From Meandrina meandrites (taxonomy: Eukaryota; Cnidaria; Anthozoa; Scleractinia; Meandrinidae), in the NCBI GenBank assembly GCA_963693305.1, contig OY855904.1, positions 11,765,996 through 11,829,995 of the forward strand: a stretch of DNA of 64,000 nucleotides, read 5' to 3'. Shown piece by piece: positions 11,602-24,044 of this stretch. Positions within the stretch are counted from its first letter, which is position 1. Every line of letters starts with the position of its first letter. The position numbers and the translations under genes were made by a program. The notes under the pieces were generated by a model. The model was not told where the DNA came from. It saw nothing but the letters and a program-made list of their open reading frames with translations, and searched no databases.

Positions 11602-14600
11602 ATGTCTCCCCAACACATTATCGTGTTTGCGTTCGTTTTGCTCTTCACCGTGAACTCACTGGCGGTGGAAAAGTCAAAATCCACTCCGCCACACATCTTG
11701 TTCATGTTAGCGGATGATCTTGGATGGATCGACGTTGGATTTCACGGATCAAAGATCCACACTCCAAACATCGACTCGCTAGCTAAAGATGGAGTGATCC
11801 TGGACAATTTCTACGTTCAGCCAGTCTGTACACCAGCTAGAGGAGCTCTTATGACTGGCAGATATCCAATACACACAGGTAAAGCTAAAGTTATTGATTT
11901 TCCTTCGATGCCTGTAGGTCACCACAAGGGTTCCATGATAAAATGTTTTGCTCCAAATCTCGACGCAAAAATAATACAGTGGAATCCCGCTCTACGGACA
12001 CCCGCTTAATACGGACACCCCGGTATTACGGACAGTTTCGTTGGTCCCGGCGAAAACCTCATACATTTTCTCTTAAATTAACCCGCTTACTACGGACACC
12101 CGTTAATACGGACAACGGACACTTTTCCGTGTCCCGAGTGACAAACTCTTATACATTGTCAACCCCGCTTTACGGACACTATTTATCTGTGCACTGTGAA
12201 TTTTCATTGTCGCGATTATTTGCTAACTTGAAGACATTTGACCCTGGTCAAATAATGACAGAATTCGAAGAGTTAAAACCATTTTATTACAAAGAGAAAA
12301 CTTAATAGCGTGACTTCCAGTGTTTGACCCTTTCACTTTTTTTGCCTTTTGCTGCAGCTATCTCTTGTGTCGCAAGCTAAAAGCTTCCGTGCAAAGTAAA
12401 GTTACCGATTTTTTCAAATGGGTTGGTACAGTTTAAGAACGGTACGAGTTTCAGTTACAAAGGGAACTTTATAGAAAACGTTCTGTTGCTGTTGAAATGC
12501 GTTTTATTTCTTGTATATAGTAAAGTTGGGACATTGTCAAATAATTCCACTGTTGAGTTTATTAAAGTTTAGTTCGAGTGTATGGCTAGATCGTAAGGTT
12601 TTCGTAAAAACTATTAATTTTAGTCAGAGAGTTCACAGTTTGCATTTGTTACAGTTACAGTACAATTAAACAACGTTTTGTGGCCGTGGAAACGTTTGCC
12701 TTTGTCTTTGCGTCGAGAAAACATGTATCCGTGACTTTTATTTGAGACCCCGCTTAATACGGACACCCCGTTAATTAATACGGACAATTTGGCCTGTCGG
12801 GTTCCACTGTACCCCCACACCCTCAAAAATAAGCCCCTCTAAAAGACTTTTCAACAAACATATGTTTAAGGCTCGTTATTGGAATTTTACGTTAGCTGTT
12901 TATGGGATGATGGTAGGAAAAATATCGAAAAAAAAAACTGATTTAGCTCGAGTTTATCACATGGCGGGTAGATACGTGACTTGTAAACTGTGACTGGCTG
13001 TAAGCTACGACAAAAAGTACGAGTCATTTCGCTTGCGAAGGTGGTATTGTGGTACTGTATAGCCCGGGAAATAGGTGGTGTGACCCCAGAGGGGGTACTC
13101 AGGATTTTAAGTGACGGGGATGATAGAAGGATTTTTGGGGGCTTGAAATTTTTTATTCCAATTTATTTTTGGGTTGGAAAATTTGGCAAATATTGTTTTG
13201 GGTGGCTTGATTTAAGTAGGGATTTTTTGGGGTATTACTGGCCTTGGCTGCAAAGTTCTGCAAATAAAAGCACAATCAAAGGAAGTGTTGTTGGGTATCT
13301 CTAGTTGACTACCAGATGAAGGATAGTCTCCTTCGCAGCCGTTTTTAGTGTCGTCACGCAAAGCTCCTCCTAGGTGACGTCACTAGGGAGGGAGACTTGA
13401 TGAAGGAAAGATAAATTCAGATGATGTGATGAATCAACAAACTCAAACATTCAATTTCTAATGTTTTTAATGTTTAAAATTTTTAGGGTCAGAAATTCAG
13501 CATGGGATTTTTGGGGGGATTAACTTTTGGTCCAGGGATTTTTTTGGCTTTGTTGGAAGCCCTTGGGATTTTTTTGGGTCTTGATTATTGCTCCCATACT
13601 GAGTACCCCCCCCCCCCCCACCTCCCCCATTGAACAATTTTTAAAGACCGATTGTGTCCTAAATCATATTATACGATTTTACGATGGTCGGTCTAGAGAT
13701 AACGATATTCCCGATTTAACCATCAACTTTCTGTGTCCCGGCAAACGTTACAGTGAATTGTATGGAGCAGAATCCAGTGGAACCTCGATTTAACGAACCT
13801 CTATTTAACGAAGTTCTCGGTTTAACGAACGATTTTCATCAGCCCAGCCAAAATTACAGAAAAATGTATGGAACAGAACCTCGATATAACGAGCCTCGAC
13901 GTAACGAAATCCTCGTTATAACGAACATAATCCAGAACCACCAACGATATAACGAATAAATGTCAACATGTGACGAAAGATGAGTGCACAACAGACCAAC
14001 AAGGATGAAACTTGTTTAATTCTGTAACACGAGGGCAAAAGCTAATTACAGCGGTATATATATAGGACAGCGCTGCGCAATTTCATTTTGTCATTTGACA
14101 AAACCGGTTCAAAGAAAAAATAATTTCTGCGCTCGCTATCTTCGATGGAGGATACATTCTCATGGATCCGATGACAATAAAAAGACAGAGGCGAGATAAA
14201 CTACAGCAGTACATGTTGACTTTGAGGAATTTTTTAAATGAAAGACACATTTTTATTGTGACAAAAAAAAAAAAGAAAACAATCTTCATTGGAAGAAATA
14301 TTAAATTAGCGTCTCATTTTATGTTAAGTTTTAAGCAGTTTTGTTTGCCTGTTCAGTTTCTAGTGCTATAGCTGTGTAGAAGTCTGTACAGGGCCCGCGC
14401 AGAGGGAGGGGCTGGGGGGGCTTTACCCCACTTTTTTACAGTACAAAAAAAATAAGAAGAACTTTAAAAGTAAATAAGCAATTAAAGAAAGAAACGAAAC
14501 GAAAAAAAATAATATTATTATTGTAAAACATTTGTTAAAAGTATTTCATTTGAACGCCTTTCCAGAAGCTGGCCATAAATTGCGTTTTTAATTTAGTTCC

Positions 14601-17600
14601 ATATTGGTAAATCCAGAAACGAGTGCATCCGCATCCGTTTCCACCACCCGAACACTGAAAATTTTGCTCAACAGTGACGCAAGAGAGATTCAGTCGTGAA
14701 GAATGACTTTTTTGACAGATCGTAGCAATAACAGAAGGGAAAATTTCGGCATCTTTAAAGAATCTAATTTACTGTTAAAACATTACAATAATATAGCAAC
14801 GCCGACAATACGTGAAAAAGTAACCTTTCGAGGCACCAACACGACCAGAAACAACAAAGCAGGGCTGCAATCGGGGACTGCTGTTTCGTCCTTTTTGGAA
14901 CTCATCAGCACGGTGTAGCAAATCTAAATAAAGCCAGCTCGAAGCTCAGCGCAAATGAATTGCAATAATCTCATGTGGACCCTGTGTTAGCAGCATTGTT
15001 GTGCTGTTTCAAGTTGTAAAAACCTCGCGGTTTAAGCACTGAACAATTGTATCTATACATTGTTTGTTAATTTTAAATCCACCTTCCGCTATCTGAGAGT
15101 ATTAAAACTCACATTTTCCCAGTTTAGCATTCCTCCAACCCCCCCCCCCCCCCCCCCCCCCCTTCAAGCTGGCTAACAATTACCACATTCACGTTTGCTT
15201 GTTTTCCCGAAAATTCGTTGAATTGAGGTTTTCGATATAACGAACCCTCGATTTAACGAACAAATTTCCCCAGTCCCTTGGCACTTCGTTGAATCGAGGT
15301 TCCACTGTAGCTCGGTTCAACGATATTCGCGGTTAAGCGATGGAAATCTAGCGACCCAAACATAAAGTTTTTCCCGTTACAACATGCTCCTAAAGAGTGA
15401 CAAACACCTAGCAATGACACTTAATTAAAATTACCTTTTTGCCCCCAAGGGAATAAAACTTGCTTCTCTGTCAACACCTTGTAAACGCAACTGCATAGAA
15501 TGTGGCAGATCTCGTAGCTTGTTCAGCTTAGACGACTTTTTGTGATGAAAAGTGTATGTCGCAGGGGTTTCCAGGCCAATGCCTTTGTTCCTGCGTTTTA
15601 TAGCGACTGTGACGGAAATCCTCCCTCTATTCTTCAAGAATAAATGAAATACACGTGACAGCGCCAAAAGCACATGACCCACGATCACATCCTCCTGCTT
15701 TTCGGACCGTTTCCCTGGCACAGGGCAAGCAACTAAGAACAGGTCGCGAGCGTGGGACGGGAATCCAACCAATAACCTCCCACACATTGGGCGGGTGCTC
15801 TATCTTCTGAGCTATGAGAACTCATGGTGATCTATCTCGAGAACACATTGCCGATCCTAGCAATATGCAGGACGCGTGTAATATATTCATCATGCATGGC
15901 TTACCATGAGTTCCTGTAGCTCAGTGAATAAAGCGCCTGCTCGGTGTTTGGGAGATCATGGGTTCGATTCCCGTCGGGGACTCGGATGTTTTCTTTGTCC
16001 CACGCTCGCGACATGTTGAATATTTCACCTTTCGCCCTATTTGTTTTACTCGTGTTCCGTTTCAACAGGACTCCAGCATGAAGTGGTCCACCCTTCGAAT
16101 CCATTTGGATTGCCATTAGATTTTCAGACTCTTCCAGGACAACTTGGGAAAGTTGGTAAGTCATATTCGGCCCAAGTTTACTTTGCTGGATATCGGTGAA
16201 TGATCGGAAGCTATAGTCAGGCTCCTTCATTTTTACTGCACAAGTAACGTTCTGGACCACGCTAGCTGTGTTTTGTCAGCTTTATTTTGTCACTGTACAG
16301 TTCAAACGAAGTGGATTTTTTACGCATTACCCATCGAATCCCACAGCACAACTATGCCTTACATGTGTCACCGCTCTAATTCATGATGGTCAACATTGCA
16401 CCATAAAATCCTTCCAGCGTACGAGAGACAAGGACAAGTCAAAGGAGACATTAAATCAAATTTAGGGTATACAACTATTTGATAAGGCACAGTGTCATGA
16501 GCTGCGCATGCACGCCTTTGCACTTTGAGGATACTACGTTCTAGGTAATTGCGTTTGTGGCATCTCTTCCACTTCTTCTTGGCTCCTTTTACATCGCTAA
16601 TTATCCGCTTTCTTCCAGAATTATTGCTTTTCCACTGTGACCACCACCACTTCTCAACACCATCTTGAATTTGGGAACTGCATAATCTTGAAAAATCGCA
16701 CCGAAACTTTTCAAGTTTAGATCGCAAAATGACGCATCGGCAGCTCATGACACTGTCGCTTTAAAGGAGGGGGCTTGCTAGAGGATCTAAACAAGTGCCT
16801 CACCAGTCGCCCTTCGTATGTCGCATTTCATTTGAGAGATCTCCGTTTTATACATGCTGTTGTCCTTCCAGGTTACGCGACTCACTTGGTAGGCAAGTGG
16901 CATCTTGGTTTCTACAAGTGGCCTTATGTTCCAACCAAGAGAGGTTTTGACACTGCTTATGGATTCTGGGACGGTGCTGAGGGGCATTTCGACCACAAAC
17001 GGGACGGAATTGTAGACTTCCACAACGGAACAGAACCTGTGTTAGACCTGGACGGAAAATATGCTACCAATGAATATGTTAAGGTAGGGAAGTATCTTAT
17101 GAAATGACTTGGGTATGTACAACGGACTTCTGTAGTTTCTGAGTTAGTGCAATCAAGCCTTTTCAGACTTCACCAAGCACCGATGTTGAATCATTATTCC
17201 GGAAAAGGGTCGGATTACGGAGATTTTTTGTATCATGTAATCAACATACAATAGATGTGAATATATTGTCTCTGTTTCTATATGGTATCGTTCGTTGCGC
17301 TCTTATATGAAGTAGTTCAAGTAAACGTCCTTCAATCTCTGTGGCCCAGTTGCTGAAAGTCAGTTTCGGTCGGGTCTATCGAATGAGCAACATCCTTGGC
17401 ACTAATTTATGTTGTTGTTTTTTTCATGGTATAATCAGCGCGTAAAAGAGATCATAGATGCTCATGACCCAAAGCAGCCATTATTCCTTTACATGGCGTT
17501 CCAAAATGTTCACAATCCCATTCAAGCACCAGACAAGTATGTGGAGAAATATGACTTCATTAAACAGAAGATGAGAAGAGTACACGCAGGCATGGCTGAT

Positions 17601-20600
17601 ATCCTGGACGAGGCTGTAGGCAATATCACGCAAATGTTTAAGGAGAAAGGGTATGTCTGAACAGTACAATGCTTCTCTGAGACTCGTGTGTTGGGAAGAT
17701 GGTTTGAACATGACACCGCTACCTCTCGGGACGAGTTACATTTAGACAACAGGACATAACAATGCCCCTGGCATTAGAAAACAATAGAGGTTGTGTTAAC
17801 AACGAGCGAATGAAAATAGAGGTTGCAATTAGGCTCAGCCAAACCTCTTTAAAATTGTCCGTTTACAGAGGTAGTCCACTAGAGTTTCTTTAAATTTTGG
17901 GTTCTTTCGGATCGTGCCAACTGCCCGTATTAGGGAGAGGTTCGGCTGTAGTATCTTACTGCTTTAGTGACAGACTTGGCATTTGACTCCAAAGAGCGTC
18001 TTAAATCTTTCAATTAATAGACATAAATGCTCGAACCTAAAGTATGGATCTTTGGTGGCGTTTTTCCTCAATTACGCATCAAAAATCTCTGGCATTTCAG
18101 TGGCGCAAAGTCGGTAGAAAGTTTGGCTTGCACGCGTATCATTCGCCGAGATTCGATTTTTGGGTCCTTTACAATGTTGGCTCAAGCGTATTCCGCCTAA
18201 AAAACTAAGAGAAAGTAAGATGAAGATTGCATTTTAATAATAATAATATTTTTAGCAATTTTCATCTTGGAAATAAGATTGACACAAATATTTGTGATTT
18301 TTCCTACCATTCAGGCTTTGGGACAACACGTTGACAGTCTTCAGTACTGATAATGGAGGAGAGCCTGTATTTGGTGGATACAACTGGCCTCTGAGAGGGA
18401 CAAAGCATACCTTATGGGAGGGAGGGGTGAGAGGTGCTGCATTTGTCCATGGAAAAATGTTGGAGAAGACCGGTGTAAAATGCGAAGGACTGCTTCACAT
18501 CAGCGATTTCTTTCCCACGCTTATTAACTTGGCAGGTACAGTTCTATATACCTGCTGTCAAAGTGTGCTTTAACTTGTTTAGATCTAGACTGTATAATAC
18601 GGACAAGCCAAAATACGGCAGCGAAGTAATTAGCCACTTAGTGACCGCAGAAAAGCCGGAATAAACTTTGCTCTTTTGCGCATGCAAAACAAAACATGAG
18701 ACTTGCGCGTAATCTTCAGAGATTTTCCATAATATGCAACGTGCCTTGTCCGTCCGTTTACCTGATAAACTGACCTGACTGGCTTTATTTCAAGTAAGAA
18801 TTTATCTTATTTAATTTTGATCTTAACCTGCTCTTGTCTTCGTTTGTCTTTCTCTTGCCTTTCTCATATATATTAGTGTTGGTCTTATATTCCCCTTGTC
18901 TCGCCCTTGTCTTTCTGTAGTCCTTCTCTTAAATAAATAAATAAATAAATTACCTTTATTTAGACATGGTAAAGCTAGAAGTTTGTGGGGCCGTGTATTC
19001 CCGATCAAATTGGAATTTGGAAGTATTAGTTTTTATGGAGGAAGGAAAACCGGAGAACCCGGTGAAAAACCCTCGGAGCAAGGACGAGAACCAACAACAA
19101 ACTCAACCCACATATGACGCCGGGTCTGGGAATCGAACCCGGGCCACATTGGTGGGAAGCGAGCGCTCTCACCACTGCTCCACCCCTGCTCCCCAACGTC
19201 TCTTTTCTTACTCTTGTCTTTCTCTAGTCTTTCCCTTGTCTTTCTCTTGTCTTAATCTTGTCTTATATTCATGGCTCTCTCTTGTCTTCCTCTTGTCTCG
19301 CTCTTGTCTTTCTCTTTTCTTACTCTTGTCTTTCTCTATTCTTTCCCTTGTCTTTCTCGTCTTCCTCTTGTCGCTCTCTTGTCTTCCTTTCGTCTTCCTC
19401 TTGTCTCACTCTTGTCTTATATTCATGTCTTTCTCTTGCCTTACTCTTGTCTTCCTCTTGTCTTTCTCTTGTCTCTCTTTTGTCTTTCTCTTGCCTCGCT
19501 CTTGTCTCTCTCTTGTCTCGCTCTTGTCTCTTTCTTGTCTTTCTCTTGTCTCTTTCTTGTCTTTCTCTTGTCTCTTTCTTGTCTTTCTCTTGTCTCACTC
19601 TTGTCACTGTTTATTGAACGAATTCCGTGTATATGTAAGTAGTCTGTCTCTCTGTCTGTCTCTTGTCTTATACTCATGTCTCTCTCTTGTCTTTCTCTTG
19701 TCTTATACTCATTCCTTCTATAGTTTTTATCATCATCATTATTTTTATAGCCTCAAGTGGAGCATGGGGTCTTGTACTCATGTCCTTCTCTTGTCTTGCT
19801 CTTGTCTTTACTCTAGTTTTTCACTGCACTTGTCTTGCTCTTGTCGTATTATTCTTATCTTATTACTCTTGTCTTGATGTTATCTCTTGCCGTGCCTTGT
19901 CTTGGTGTTAACCTTCTGGTTGATGATATACTAGGTGGCACGTATGATGCGCACAAACCTATCGCAATTGATGGCTTCGATGTGTGGAACACAATATCCC
20001 GTGGAGATGCTTCGCCTCGGACTGAAATCTTACTTAATATCGATAATCAACCTCCCAATGGTACCCAAGGCTTGGGAGAGAACTATCAAGGAATGGCCCT
20101 TCGAATGGGAAGCATGAAGCTCATGATGAACGTCAAAAATATTACCTGGTTTAAACCGCCTGAACTTGGAGGAATTCCTTTAGAAGAATCCTATTCCAAT
20201 GGGTTAATTACCGAGGAGACGGACGAGGAGGTTTTGTCTGGACTAATGAAGTATTACAGGGTCAGTGCCATCTGTAATTGTGTCTTTTTTATCAATATTG
20301 AAATGCCATTCGAGCACTGAAATTTATATTTATCGGACACAAGGCATTATCTAGTAGAGTACAACAACGACGTTTATTTGTACTTCACTATTACATTACA
20401 TGATTAAAATATAAATTAAACATACAAACAGTAACTGGTCACCCAAAATAACTTCAAAGACTAGCTTCGTAGCTTCACAAATCACGTCACTTGGTGAAAG
20501 AATGATGCTGACCAAACGTTAAACGTTTTTTACGAGTATCGGAGGATATCTCTCCATTTATCAAGACAATTGGCCCTATATATTAACTCTATTGTGATGT

Positions 20601-20897
20601 ACTCTAGAAAACAAGTACTTTCAAATAAAAAAATAGGGGTTAGGTGCACTTTAACTCTATTGTGATGTTTAAATTTCGCAGGACAATGCTGACATTATAG
20701 ATGTTGCACTTTATAATATCACCGCTGATCCAGAGGAAAGACATGATCTTAGCAGCAAGCTTCCTGATGTTGTAGACAAGATGAAGGAAAGAATGAAATA
20801 TTATCAAAAGAGTGCCGTTCCCCCGGCTTACAAGCCAAGCGATCCAAATGCGAAAAAAGAAGCTCGCAAAAATGGGTGTTGGGGGCCTTGGATGTAA
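11602..20897 (+). CDS. ARSB: Arylsulfatase B-like ARSB-A1 (seven exons, 516 aa)
   Basis: Exons 11602-11878, 16069-16155, 16872-17083, 17439-17650, 18315-18535, 19935-20260 and 20682-20897 join in frame (1551 nt) with GT-AG introns. Family role: hydrolysis of sulfate esters on glycans such as N-acetylgalactosamine 4-sulfate, in lysosome or secreted, after Cys-to-formylglycine conversion. Seen: hydrophobic signal peptide at residues 1-20 or so; [12 protein letters not shown] with metal-binding Asp38-39; [18 protein letters not shown] with modified Cys76 and Arg80; [75 protein letters not shown]; terminal NGCWGPWM. Length fits the family (human 533). All catalytic residues I know for the family are present; the fourth position of the signature is Ala where Ser or Thr is usual. 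The 3' AATAAA is at 20917. Intron 1 (4.2 kb) is swollen by transposons. Substrate cannot be read from sequence. Confidence 0.92.
11977..12809. mobile_element. Pogo/Tigger-like MITE (833 bp) in ARSB-A1 intron 1
   Basis: Starts CAGTGGAATCCCGC and ends CGGGTTCCACTG, inverted, with TA on both sides (11975-11976, 12810-12811). Sub-terminal repeats of CGCTTAATACGGACACCCC occur near both ends. The paralogous intron of ARSB-A2 has the uninterrupted site at about 24433 (GGTAATACCCCCAC). No transposase ORF. CAGT termini and TA duplication fit the Tc1/mariner-pogo group. Confidence 0.85.
13091..13619. mobile_element. MITE with GGGGGTACTCAG ends
   Basis: Left end GGGGGTACTCAGGAT, right end ATACTGAGTACCCCC followed by extra C residues. 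The interior contains repeated GGGATTTTTTGGG-like blocks. Absent from the matching ARSB-A2 intron, where the downstream flank GAACAATTTTTAGAGACCG continues at 25589. Confidence 0.65.
13775..15307. mobile_element. Pogo/Tigger-like element, CAGTGGAACCTCGATTTAACG ends, about 1.5 kb
   Basis: The left end has four nearby AACCTCGAT(T/A)TAACGA blocks (13775-13955). The right end has GATTTAACGAACAAA and TTGAATCGAGGTTCCACTG, inverted to the left end, then TA. No intact transposase ORF, so it is non-autonomous or decayed. A 24-C run (15139-15162) lies inside. In ARSB-A1 intron 1. Confidence 0.7.
15715..15830 (-). repeat. tRNA-derived SINE (minus)
   Basis: On the minus strand it reads CATAGCTCAGAAGATAGAGC (box A-like) and later GGTTGGATTCCCGTCCC (box B-like), then CACGCTCGCGAC. 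It forms a head-to-head pair with the related SINE at 15901-16010. The cloverleaf is too degraded for a working tRNA. Confidence 0.6.
15901..16010 (+). repeat. tRNA-derived SINE (plus)
   Basis: GAGTTCCTGTAGCTCAGTG then GGGTTCGATTCCCGTCGGGG with a pairing acceptor-like end (GAGTTCC against GGGACTC), followed by CCCACGCTCGCGACATG. T-arm pairing is good, but the D and anticodon arms are irregular, so I call it a SINE head rather than a tRNA gene. Lies 59 bp before ARSB-A1 exon 2. Confidence 0.62.
16485..16757. mobile_element. MITE, CAGTGTCATGAGCTGC ends
   Basis: Left CACAGTGTCATGAGCTGC and right GCAGCTCATGACACTGTCG are inverted repeats; the flanks read AAGG and CTTTAAAG. Ends resemble the element at 21927-22271. 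In ARSB-A1 intron 2, 115 bp before exon 3. Confidence 0.65.
18927..19197 (-). repeat. tRNA-derived SINE with (TAAA)n tail
   Basis: Minus strand: GGGGTGGAGCAGTGGTGAGAG (box A-like) at about 19185, GGGTTCGATTCCCAGACCC (box B-like) at about 19125, then a unique body ending in AAATAAAGGTAATTTATTTA repeats at 18929-18960. It is inserted inside the pyrimidine-rich tract of ARSB-A1 intron 5 and absent from the sister intron of ARSB-A2. Confidence 0.72.
19198..19900 (+). repeat. Expanded polypyrimidine satellite (CTTGTCTTTCT-like) before ARSB-A1 exon 6
   Basis: About 700 bp of imperfect repeats of TCTTGTCTTTCTCTTGTC with variants CTCGCTC and TATTCATG, ending just before the AG acceptor of exon 6 (19935). 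Long open frames across it are low-complexity (Ser/Leu/Cys or Arg/Glu/Lys) and not genes. ARSB-A2 has a shorter version (31075-31260). Confidence 0.9.
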
Positions 20898-20916
20898 GCA
20901 AAAACTCGTTATGAGC

Positions 20917-20922
20917 AATAAA
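20917..20922 (+). promoter_or_regulatory. Polyadenylation signal AATAAA of ARSB-A1
   Basis: AATAAA lies 20 bp after the stop codon of the last exon, in a 3' flank that is shared with ARSB-A2. Confidence 0.55.
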
Positions 20923-21099
20923 AGTGTCTCTGCCATTTATTCTTCCAAATTATGATATGTTTCATGATGATGACGATGAGCACAAGGAGAAAGGAGATTA
21001 GAAGATAGTACTCTAGCGATGTTTCTTCCATTTTGAAATTATTTGTAATTTTATTCATATATGACCAAGGACGCCAATTAACTTAACTGAACTGAAAAG

Positions 21100-21888
<789 letters not shown>

Positions 21889-21926
21889 GATTTATTCAAA
21901 AACGTTTTAAAATATGAATACAAATA

Positions 21927-22271
21927 AAGGGACACTGTCACGAGCATTACTTCAAAGCTTCAACAGCCCAACAGCATGTTTACACCATTGGAAACCAAGT
22001 TTTGTTCAGATTACTATACCAGTGTACTCGGAAGCTAAATATAGAGTGATGTCACTGTGATACAATCGGGAGCTTTTGATCTCAACCTGACGTCCTTATG
22101 GTTCGGAAAAATTGAGGAATACTATTTACGAACACCCTCTTCTTTAAACAATTTGCTAGATATCATTTCCTTTACGTTCTAGGAGTATTTCCGTATTGGT
22201 TGAAAATACTTGGTCGTAATTTTGGTGCCGTTTTACTAAAAAAGCCAAAACATGTCCGTGATAGTGTCCCT
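21927..22271. mobile_element. MITE with AGGGACACT ends
   Basis: AGGGACACTGTCACGA at the left and CCGTGATAGTGTCCCT at the right are inverted with few mismatches; no ORF. Same end motif as 16485-16757. Confidence 0.68.
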
Positions 22272-22750
22272 ATAAGTTTTTTAACAGGAAATTGAAAGGG
22301 ATTCCCCAACGTAAAAGTAAAAAATAAGGAAATTTACAATAACTGTCTAATTAATCAATGCTCATGTGGCGTTTTAAGCACAATTTAAATTATTGTTTGA
22401 GGCTGCCGGCTTCAACGACATGCCTTGGTAAGTCATTCCATATCTTGATAATTTTTACATAGGCTTAAAACAGTTTACTTTAGCCGATTTTGCTTGTGAT
22501 TTGATCTGGACCTCTTAGGTGACATTTGAGGTCCGGTTGTTTTGGGGGTTTGATTTTTGGATGGGTTTTAGGTATTGGATAGTTCGCGTCGGGTTGGGTA
22601 CCATGTTGTTGTGTATGCCTCGCTCCCTTAATGGGTCGCCATGCAGCTCTCGTAAGGTCTCACATGAGTGGTCATGCACTTAGCTTCGAGATAGCTAGTT
22701 TAGGCATGCCACTGAAACATAGGAAACAAATAACTTTAAATGAACATAAC
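22272..22750. other. Intergenic, nothing recognised
   Basis: AT-rich sequence with no ORF, tRNA or inverted repeat that I can support. Confidence 0.4.
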
Positions 22751-22754
22751 ATGG

Positions 22755-22927
22755 TTAAAAATCCCAACTGGCTGGAGGCAGGCCAGTTGGCTATATACAA
22801 AGCGTGACCGAGGATTTGAACTCGGGACGACCGTGAAACAAATCCAGCTAGTGGCAGGGTGGAGGGCTTGAACCAGGGACCTCCGGATTACAAGACCAGC
22901 GCCCTAAACCACTCGGCCACGCTGCCT
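22755..22927 (-). repeat. tRNA-derived SINE (CAACTGGCNGGAGGC tail family)
   Basis: Minus strand begins GGCAGCGTGGCCGAGTGG with a TGT anticodon-like loop and GGTTCAAGCCCTCC, then a second TTCAAATCC box, and ends CCAGTTGGGATTTTT. A tail-only relative with AAATCCCAACTGGCGGGAGG lies at 52569-52620. The T-arm is mismatched, so it is not a functional tRNA. Confidence 0.7.
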
Positions 22928-22929
22928 CC

Positions 22930-23884
22930 ATAGAACAAACAATAGAATAGAACAATAGAACAAACAACAAGAACAGTGCCCCTAGCCCCCAAAACAATAG
23001 CAGCTGCTACACTAGAGGACCAGTAGAATTACAAGCTTACGAGAGCTGCGTAACTATTCCCCTTAATTTGTGGCCACCAGACCTCCGCAACTCAAAGGAG
23101 TGGAGAAGGTAAAAGACAGGCCTGCACCGACTCGCTGTGTGACTTTTGCATTCGTGTCACATTAACACCTTTAAATTATACTGCTCTAACCAGTGTGTCT
23201 TTAAGGGATTTACCCTTTTTACAAGCGATGATCAGCAAAGGCTGATTTTGTATAAGTCTCCAATATTCCACCAGTATCTGTTTTAGATTTTTAACTGCCG
23301 GGTGGTAGCGACTATCTTTGGCTAGTACACTTTCACATAAACACCACTTATTATATCTGAAATGTTCAATCTGCTGGAAATGGAAAGGAAATGCCTTTTT
23401 CCAAACAAAACAGCTTTGTCACGGAACTCAGCTTGATGTCACATACGACGGAGAACTCAAATATTCAAAATGCTCTGTCTTAAAAACGAATGGCACTATT
23501 GAGCTAGGAATTTGCAAAATGATGTATTTTAATGTTAGCCTAATGTTAACGAAAATTTTGCAGGCCTAGCGAATTTTGATTTCAGAATTTTTTATGACGT
23601 AATATGAAAACCAAGATATTCCAGCGCTCGGGACACAAAGCTGAGAACAACGTGCAATTACTGACACAAAGAACGTATAAAAATATATTGTCAGAAATAT
23701 TTCGTTTGCCGTCTGCATACTCTTTAAATAAATGCATACATAATGATAGCAAGGGACGAAATTTTTATTTGCATCCATTTACATAGATGGTATCGCATAA
23801 ATAAAAGGAAAAATAACATTAATAACAAGATAACAGGTTAAATATTTTAGCCTTGAACCGCCTTGAATATACAAACTGGACAGC
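22930..23884. other. Intergenic, nothing recognised
   Basis: AT-rich; short ORFs (for example 23318-23569) have no recognisable domain. No inverted repeat or RNA gene identified. Confidence 0.35.
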
Positions 23885-24044
23885 CGTATAATGCTGTTCT
23901 CCAAAAGGTTGATTCTTAATTAGCAGTGAAAAAAAAAAGCAAAAACACAATCGCCGTTTTTGTTTTCATGTAAGCCAGATGAATACCAGTGACTGCCTTG
24001 TGATGTGAACTGAAGCGCACACACGCACTTCGGTCGCAGGGAAA
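23885..24044 (+). promoter_or_regulatory. Duplicated upstream region of ARSB-A2
   Basis: Matches the last 160 bp or so upstream of ARSB-A1: CTGTTCTCCAAAAGG, TAGCAGTGAAA, TTTGTTTTCATGTAAGCCAG, TTGTGATGTGAACTGAAGCG and GTCGCAGGGAAA just before the ATG. It marks the left edge of the tandem duplication. Only one of the two 89-bp units is present. Confidence 0.6.

Noticed and set aside
15905..15980. Possible functional tRNA
   Set aside because: Acceptor and T arms pair, but the D and anticodon arms do not form properly, and a related copy lies inverted next to it.
15901..16260. 119-codon minus-strand ORF overlapping ARSB-A1 exon 2
   Set aside because: It is the antisense shadow of a real exon plus a SINE; the same shadow recurs at ARSB-A2 exon 2 (27352-27558).
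18966..19877. 303-codon open frame and several overlapping 80-120 codon frames
   Set aside because: They are translations of the CTTGTCTTTCT satellite and a SINE; low complexity in every frame and located within an intron.
22822..22922. Possible tRNA gene with TGT anticodon on the minus strand
   Set aside because: Acceptor and T-arm mismatches and the SINE-like body and tail that follow; treated as a tRNA-derived SINE.
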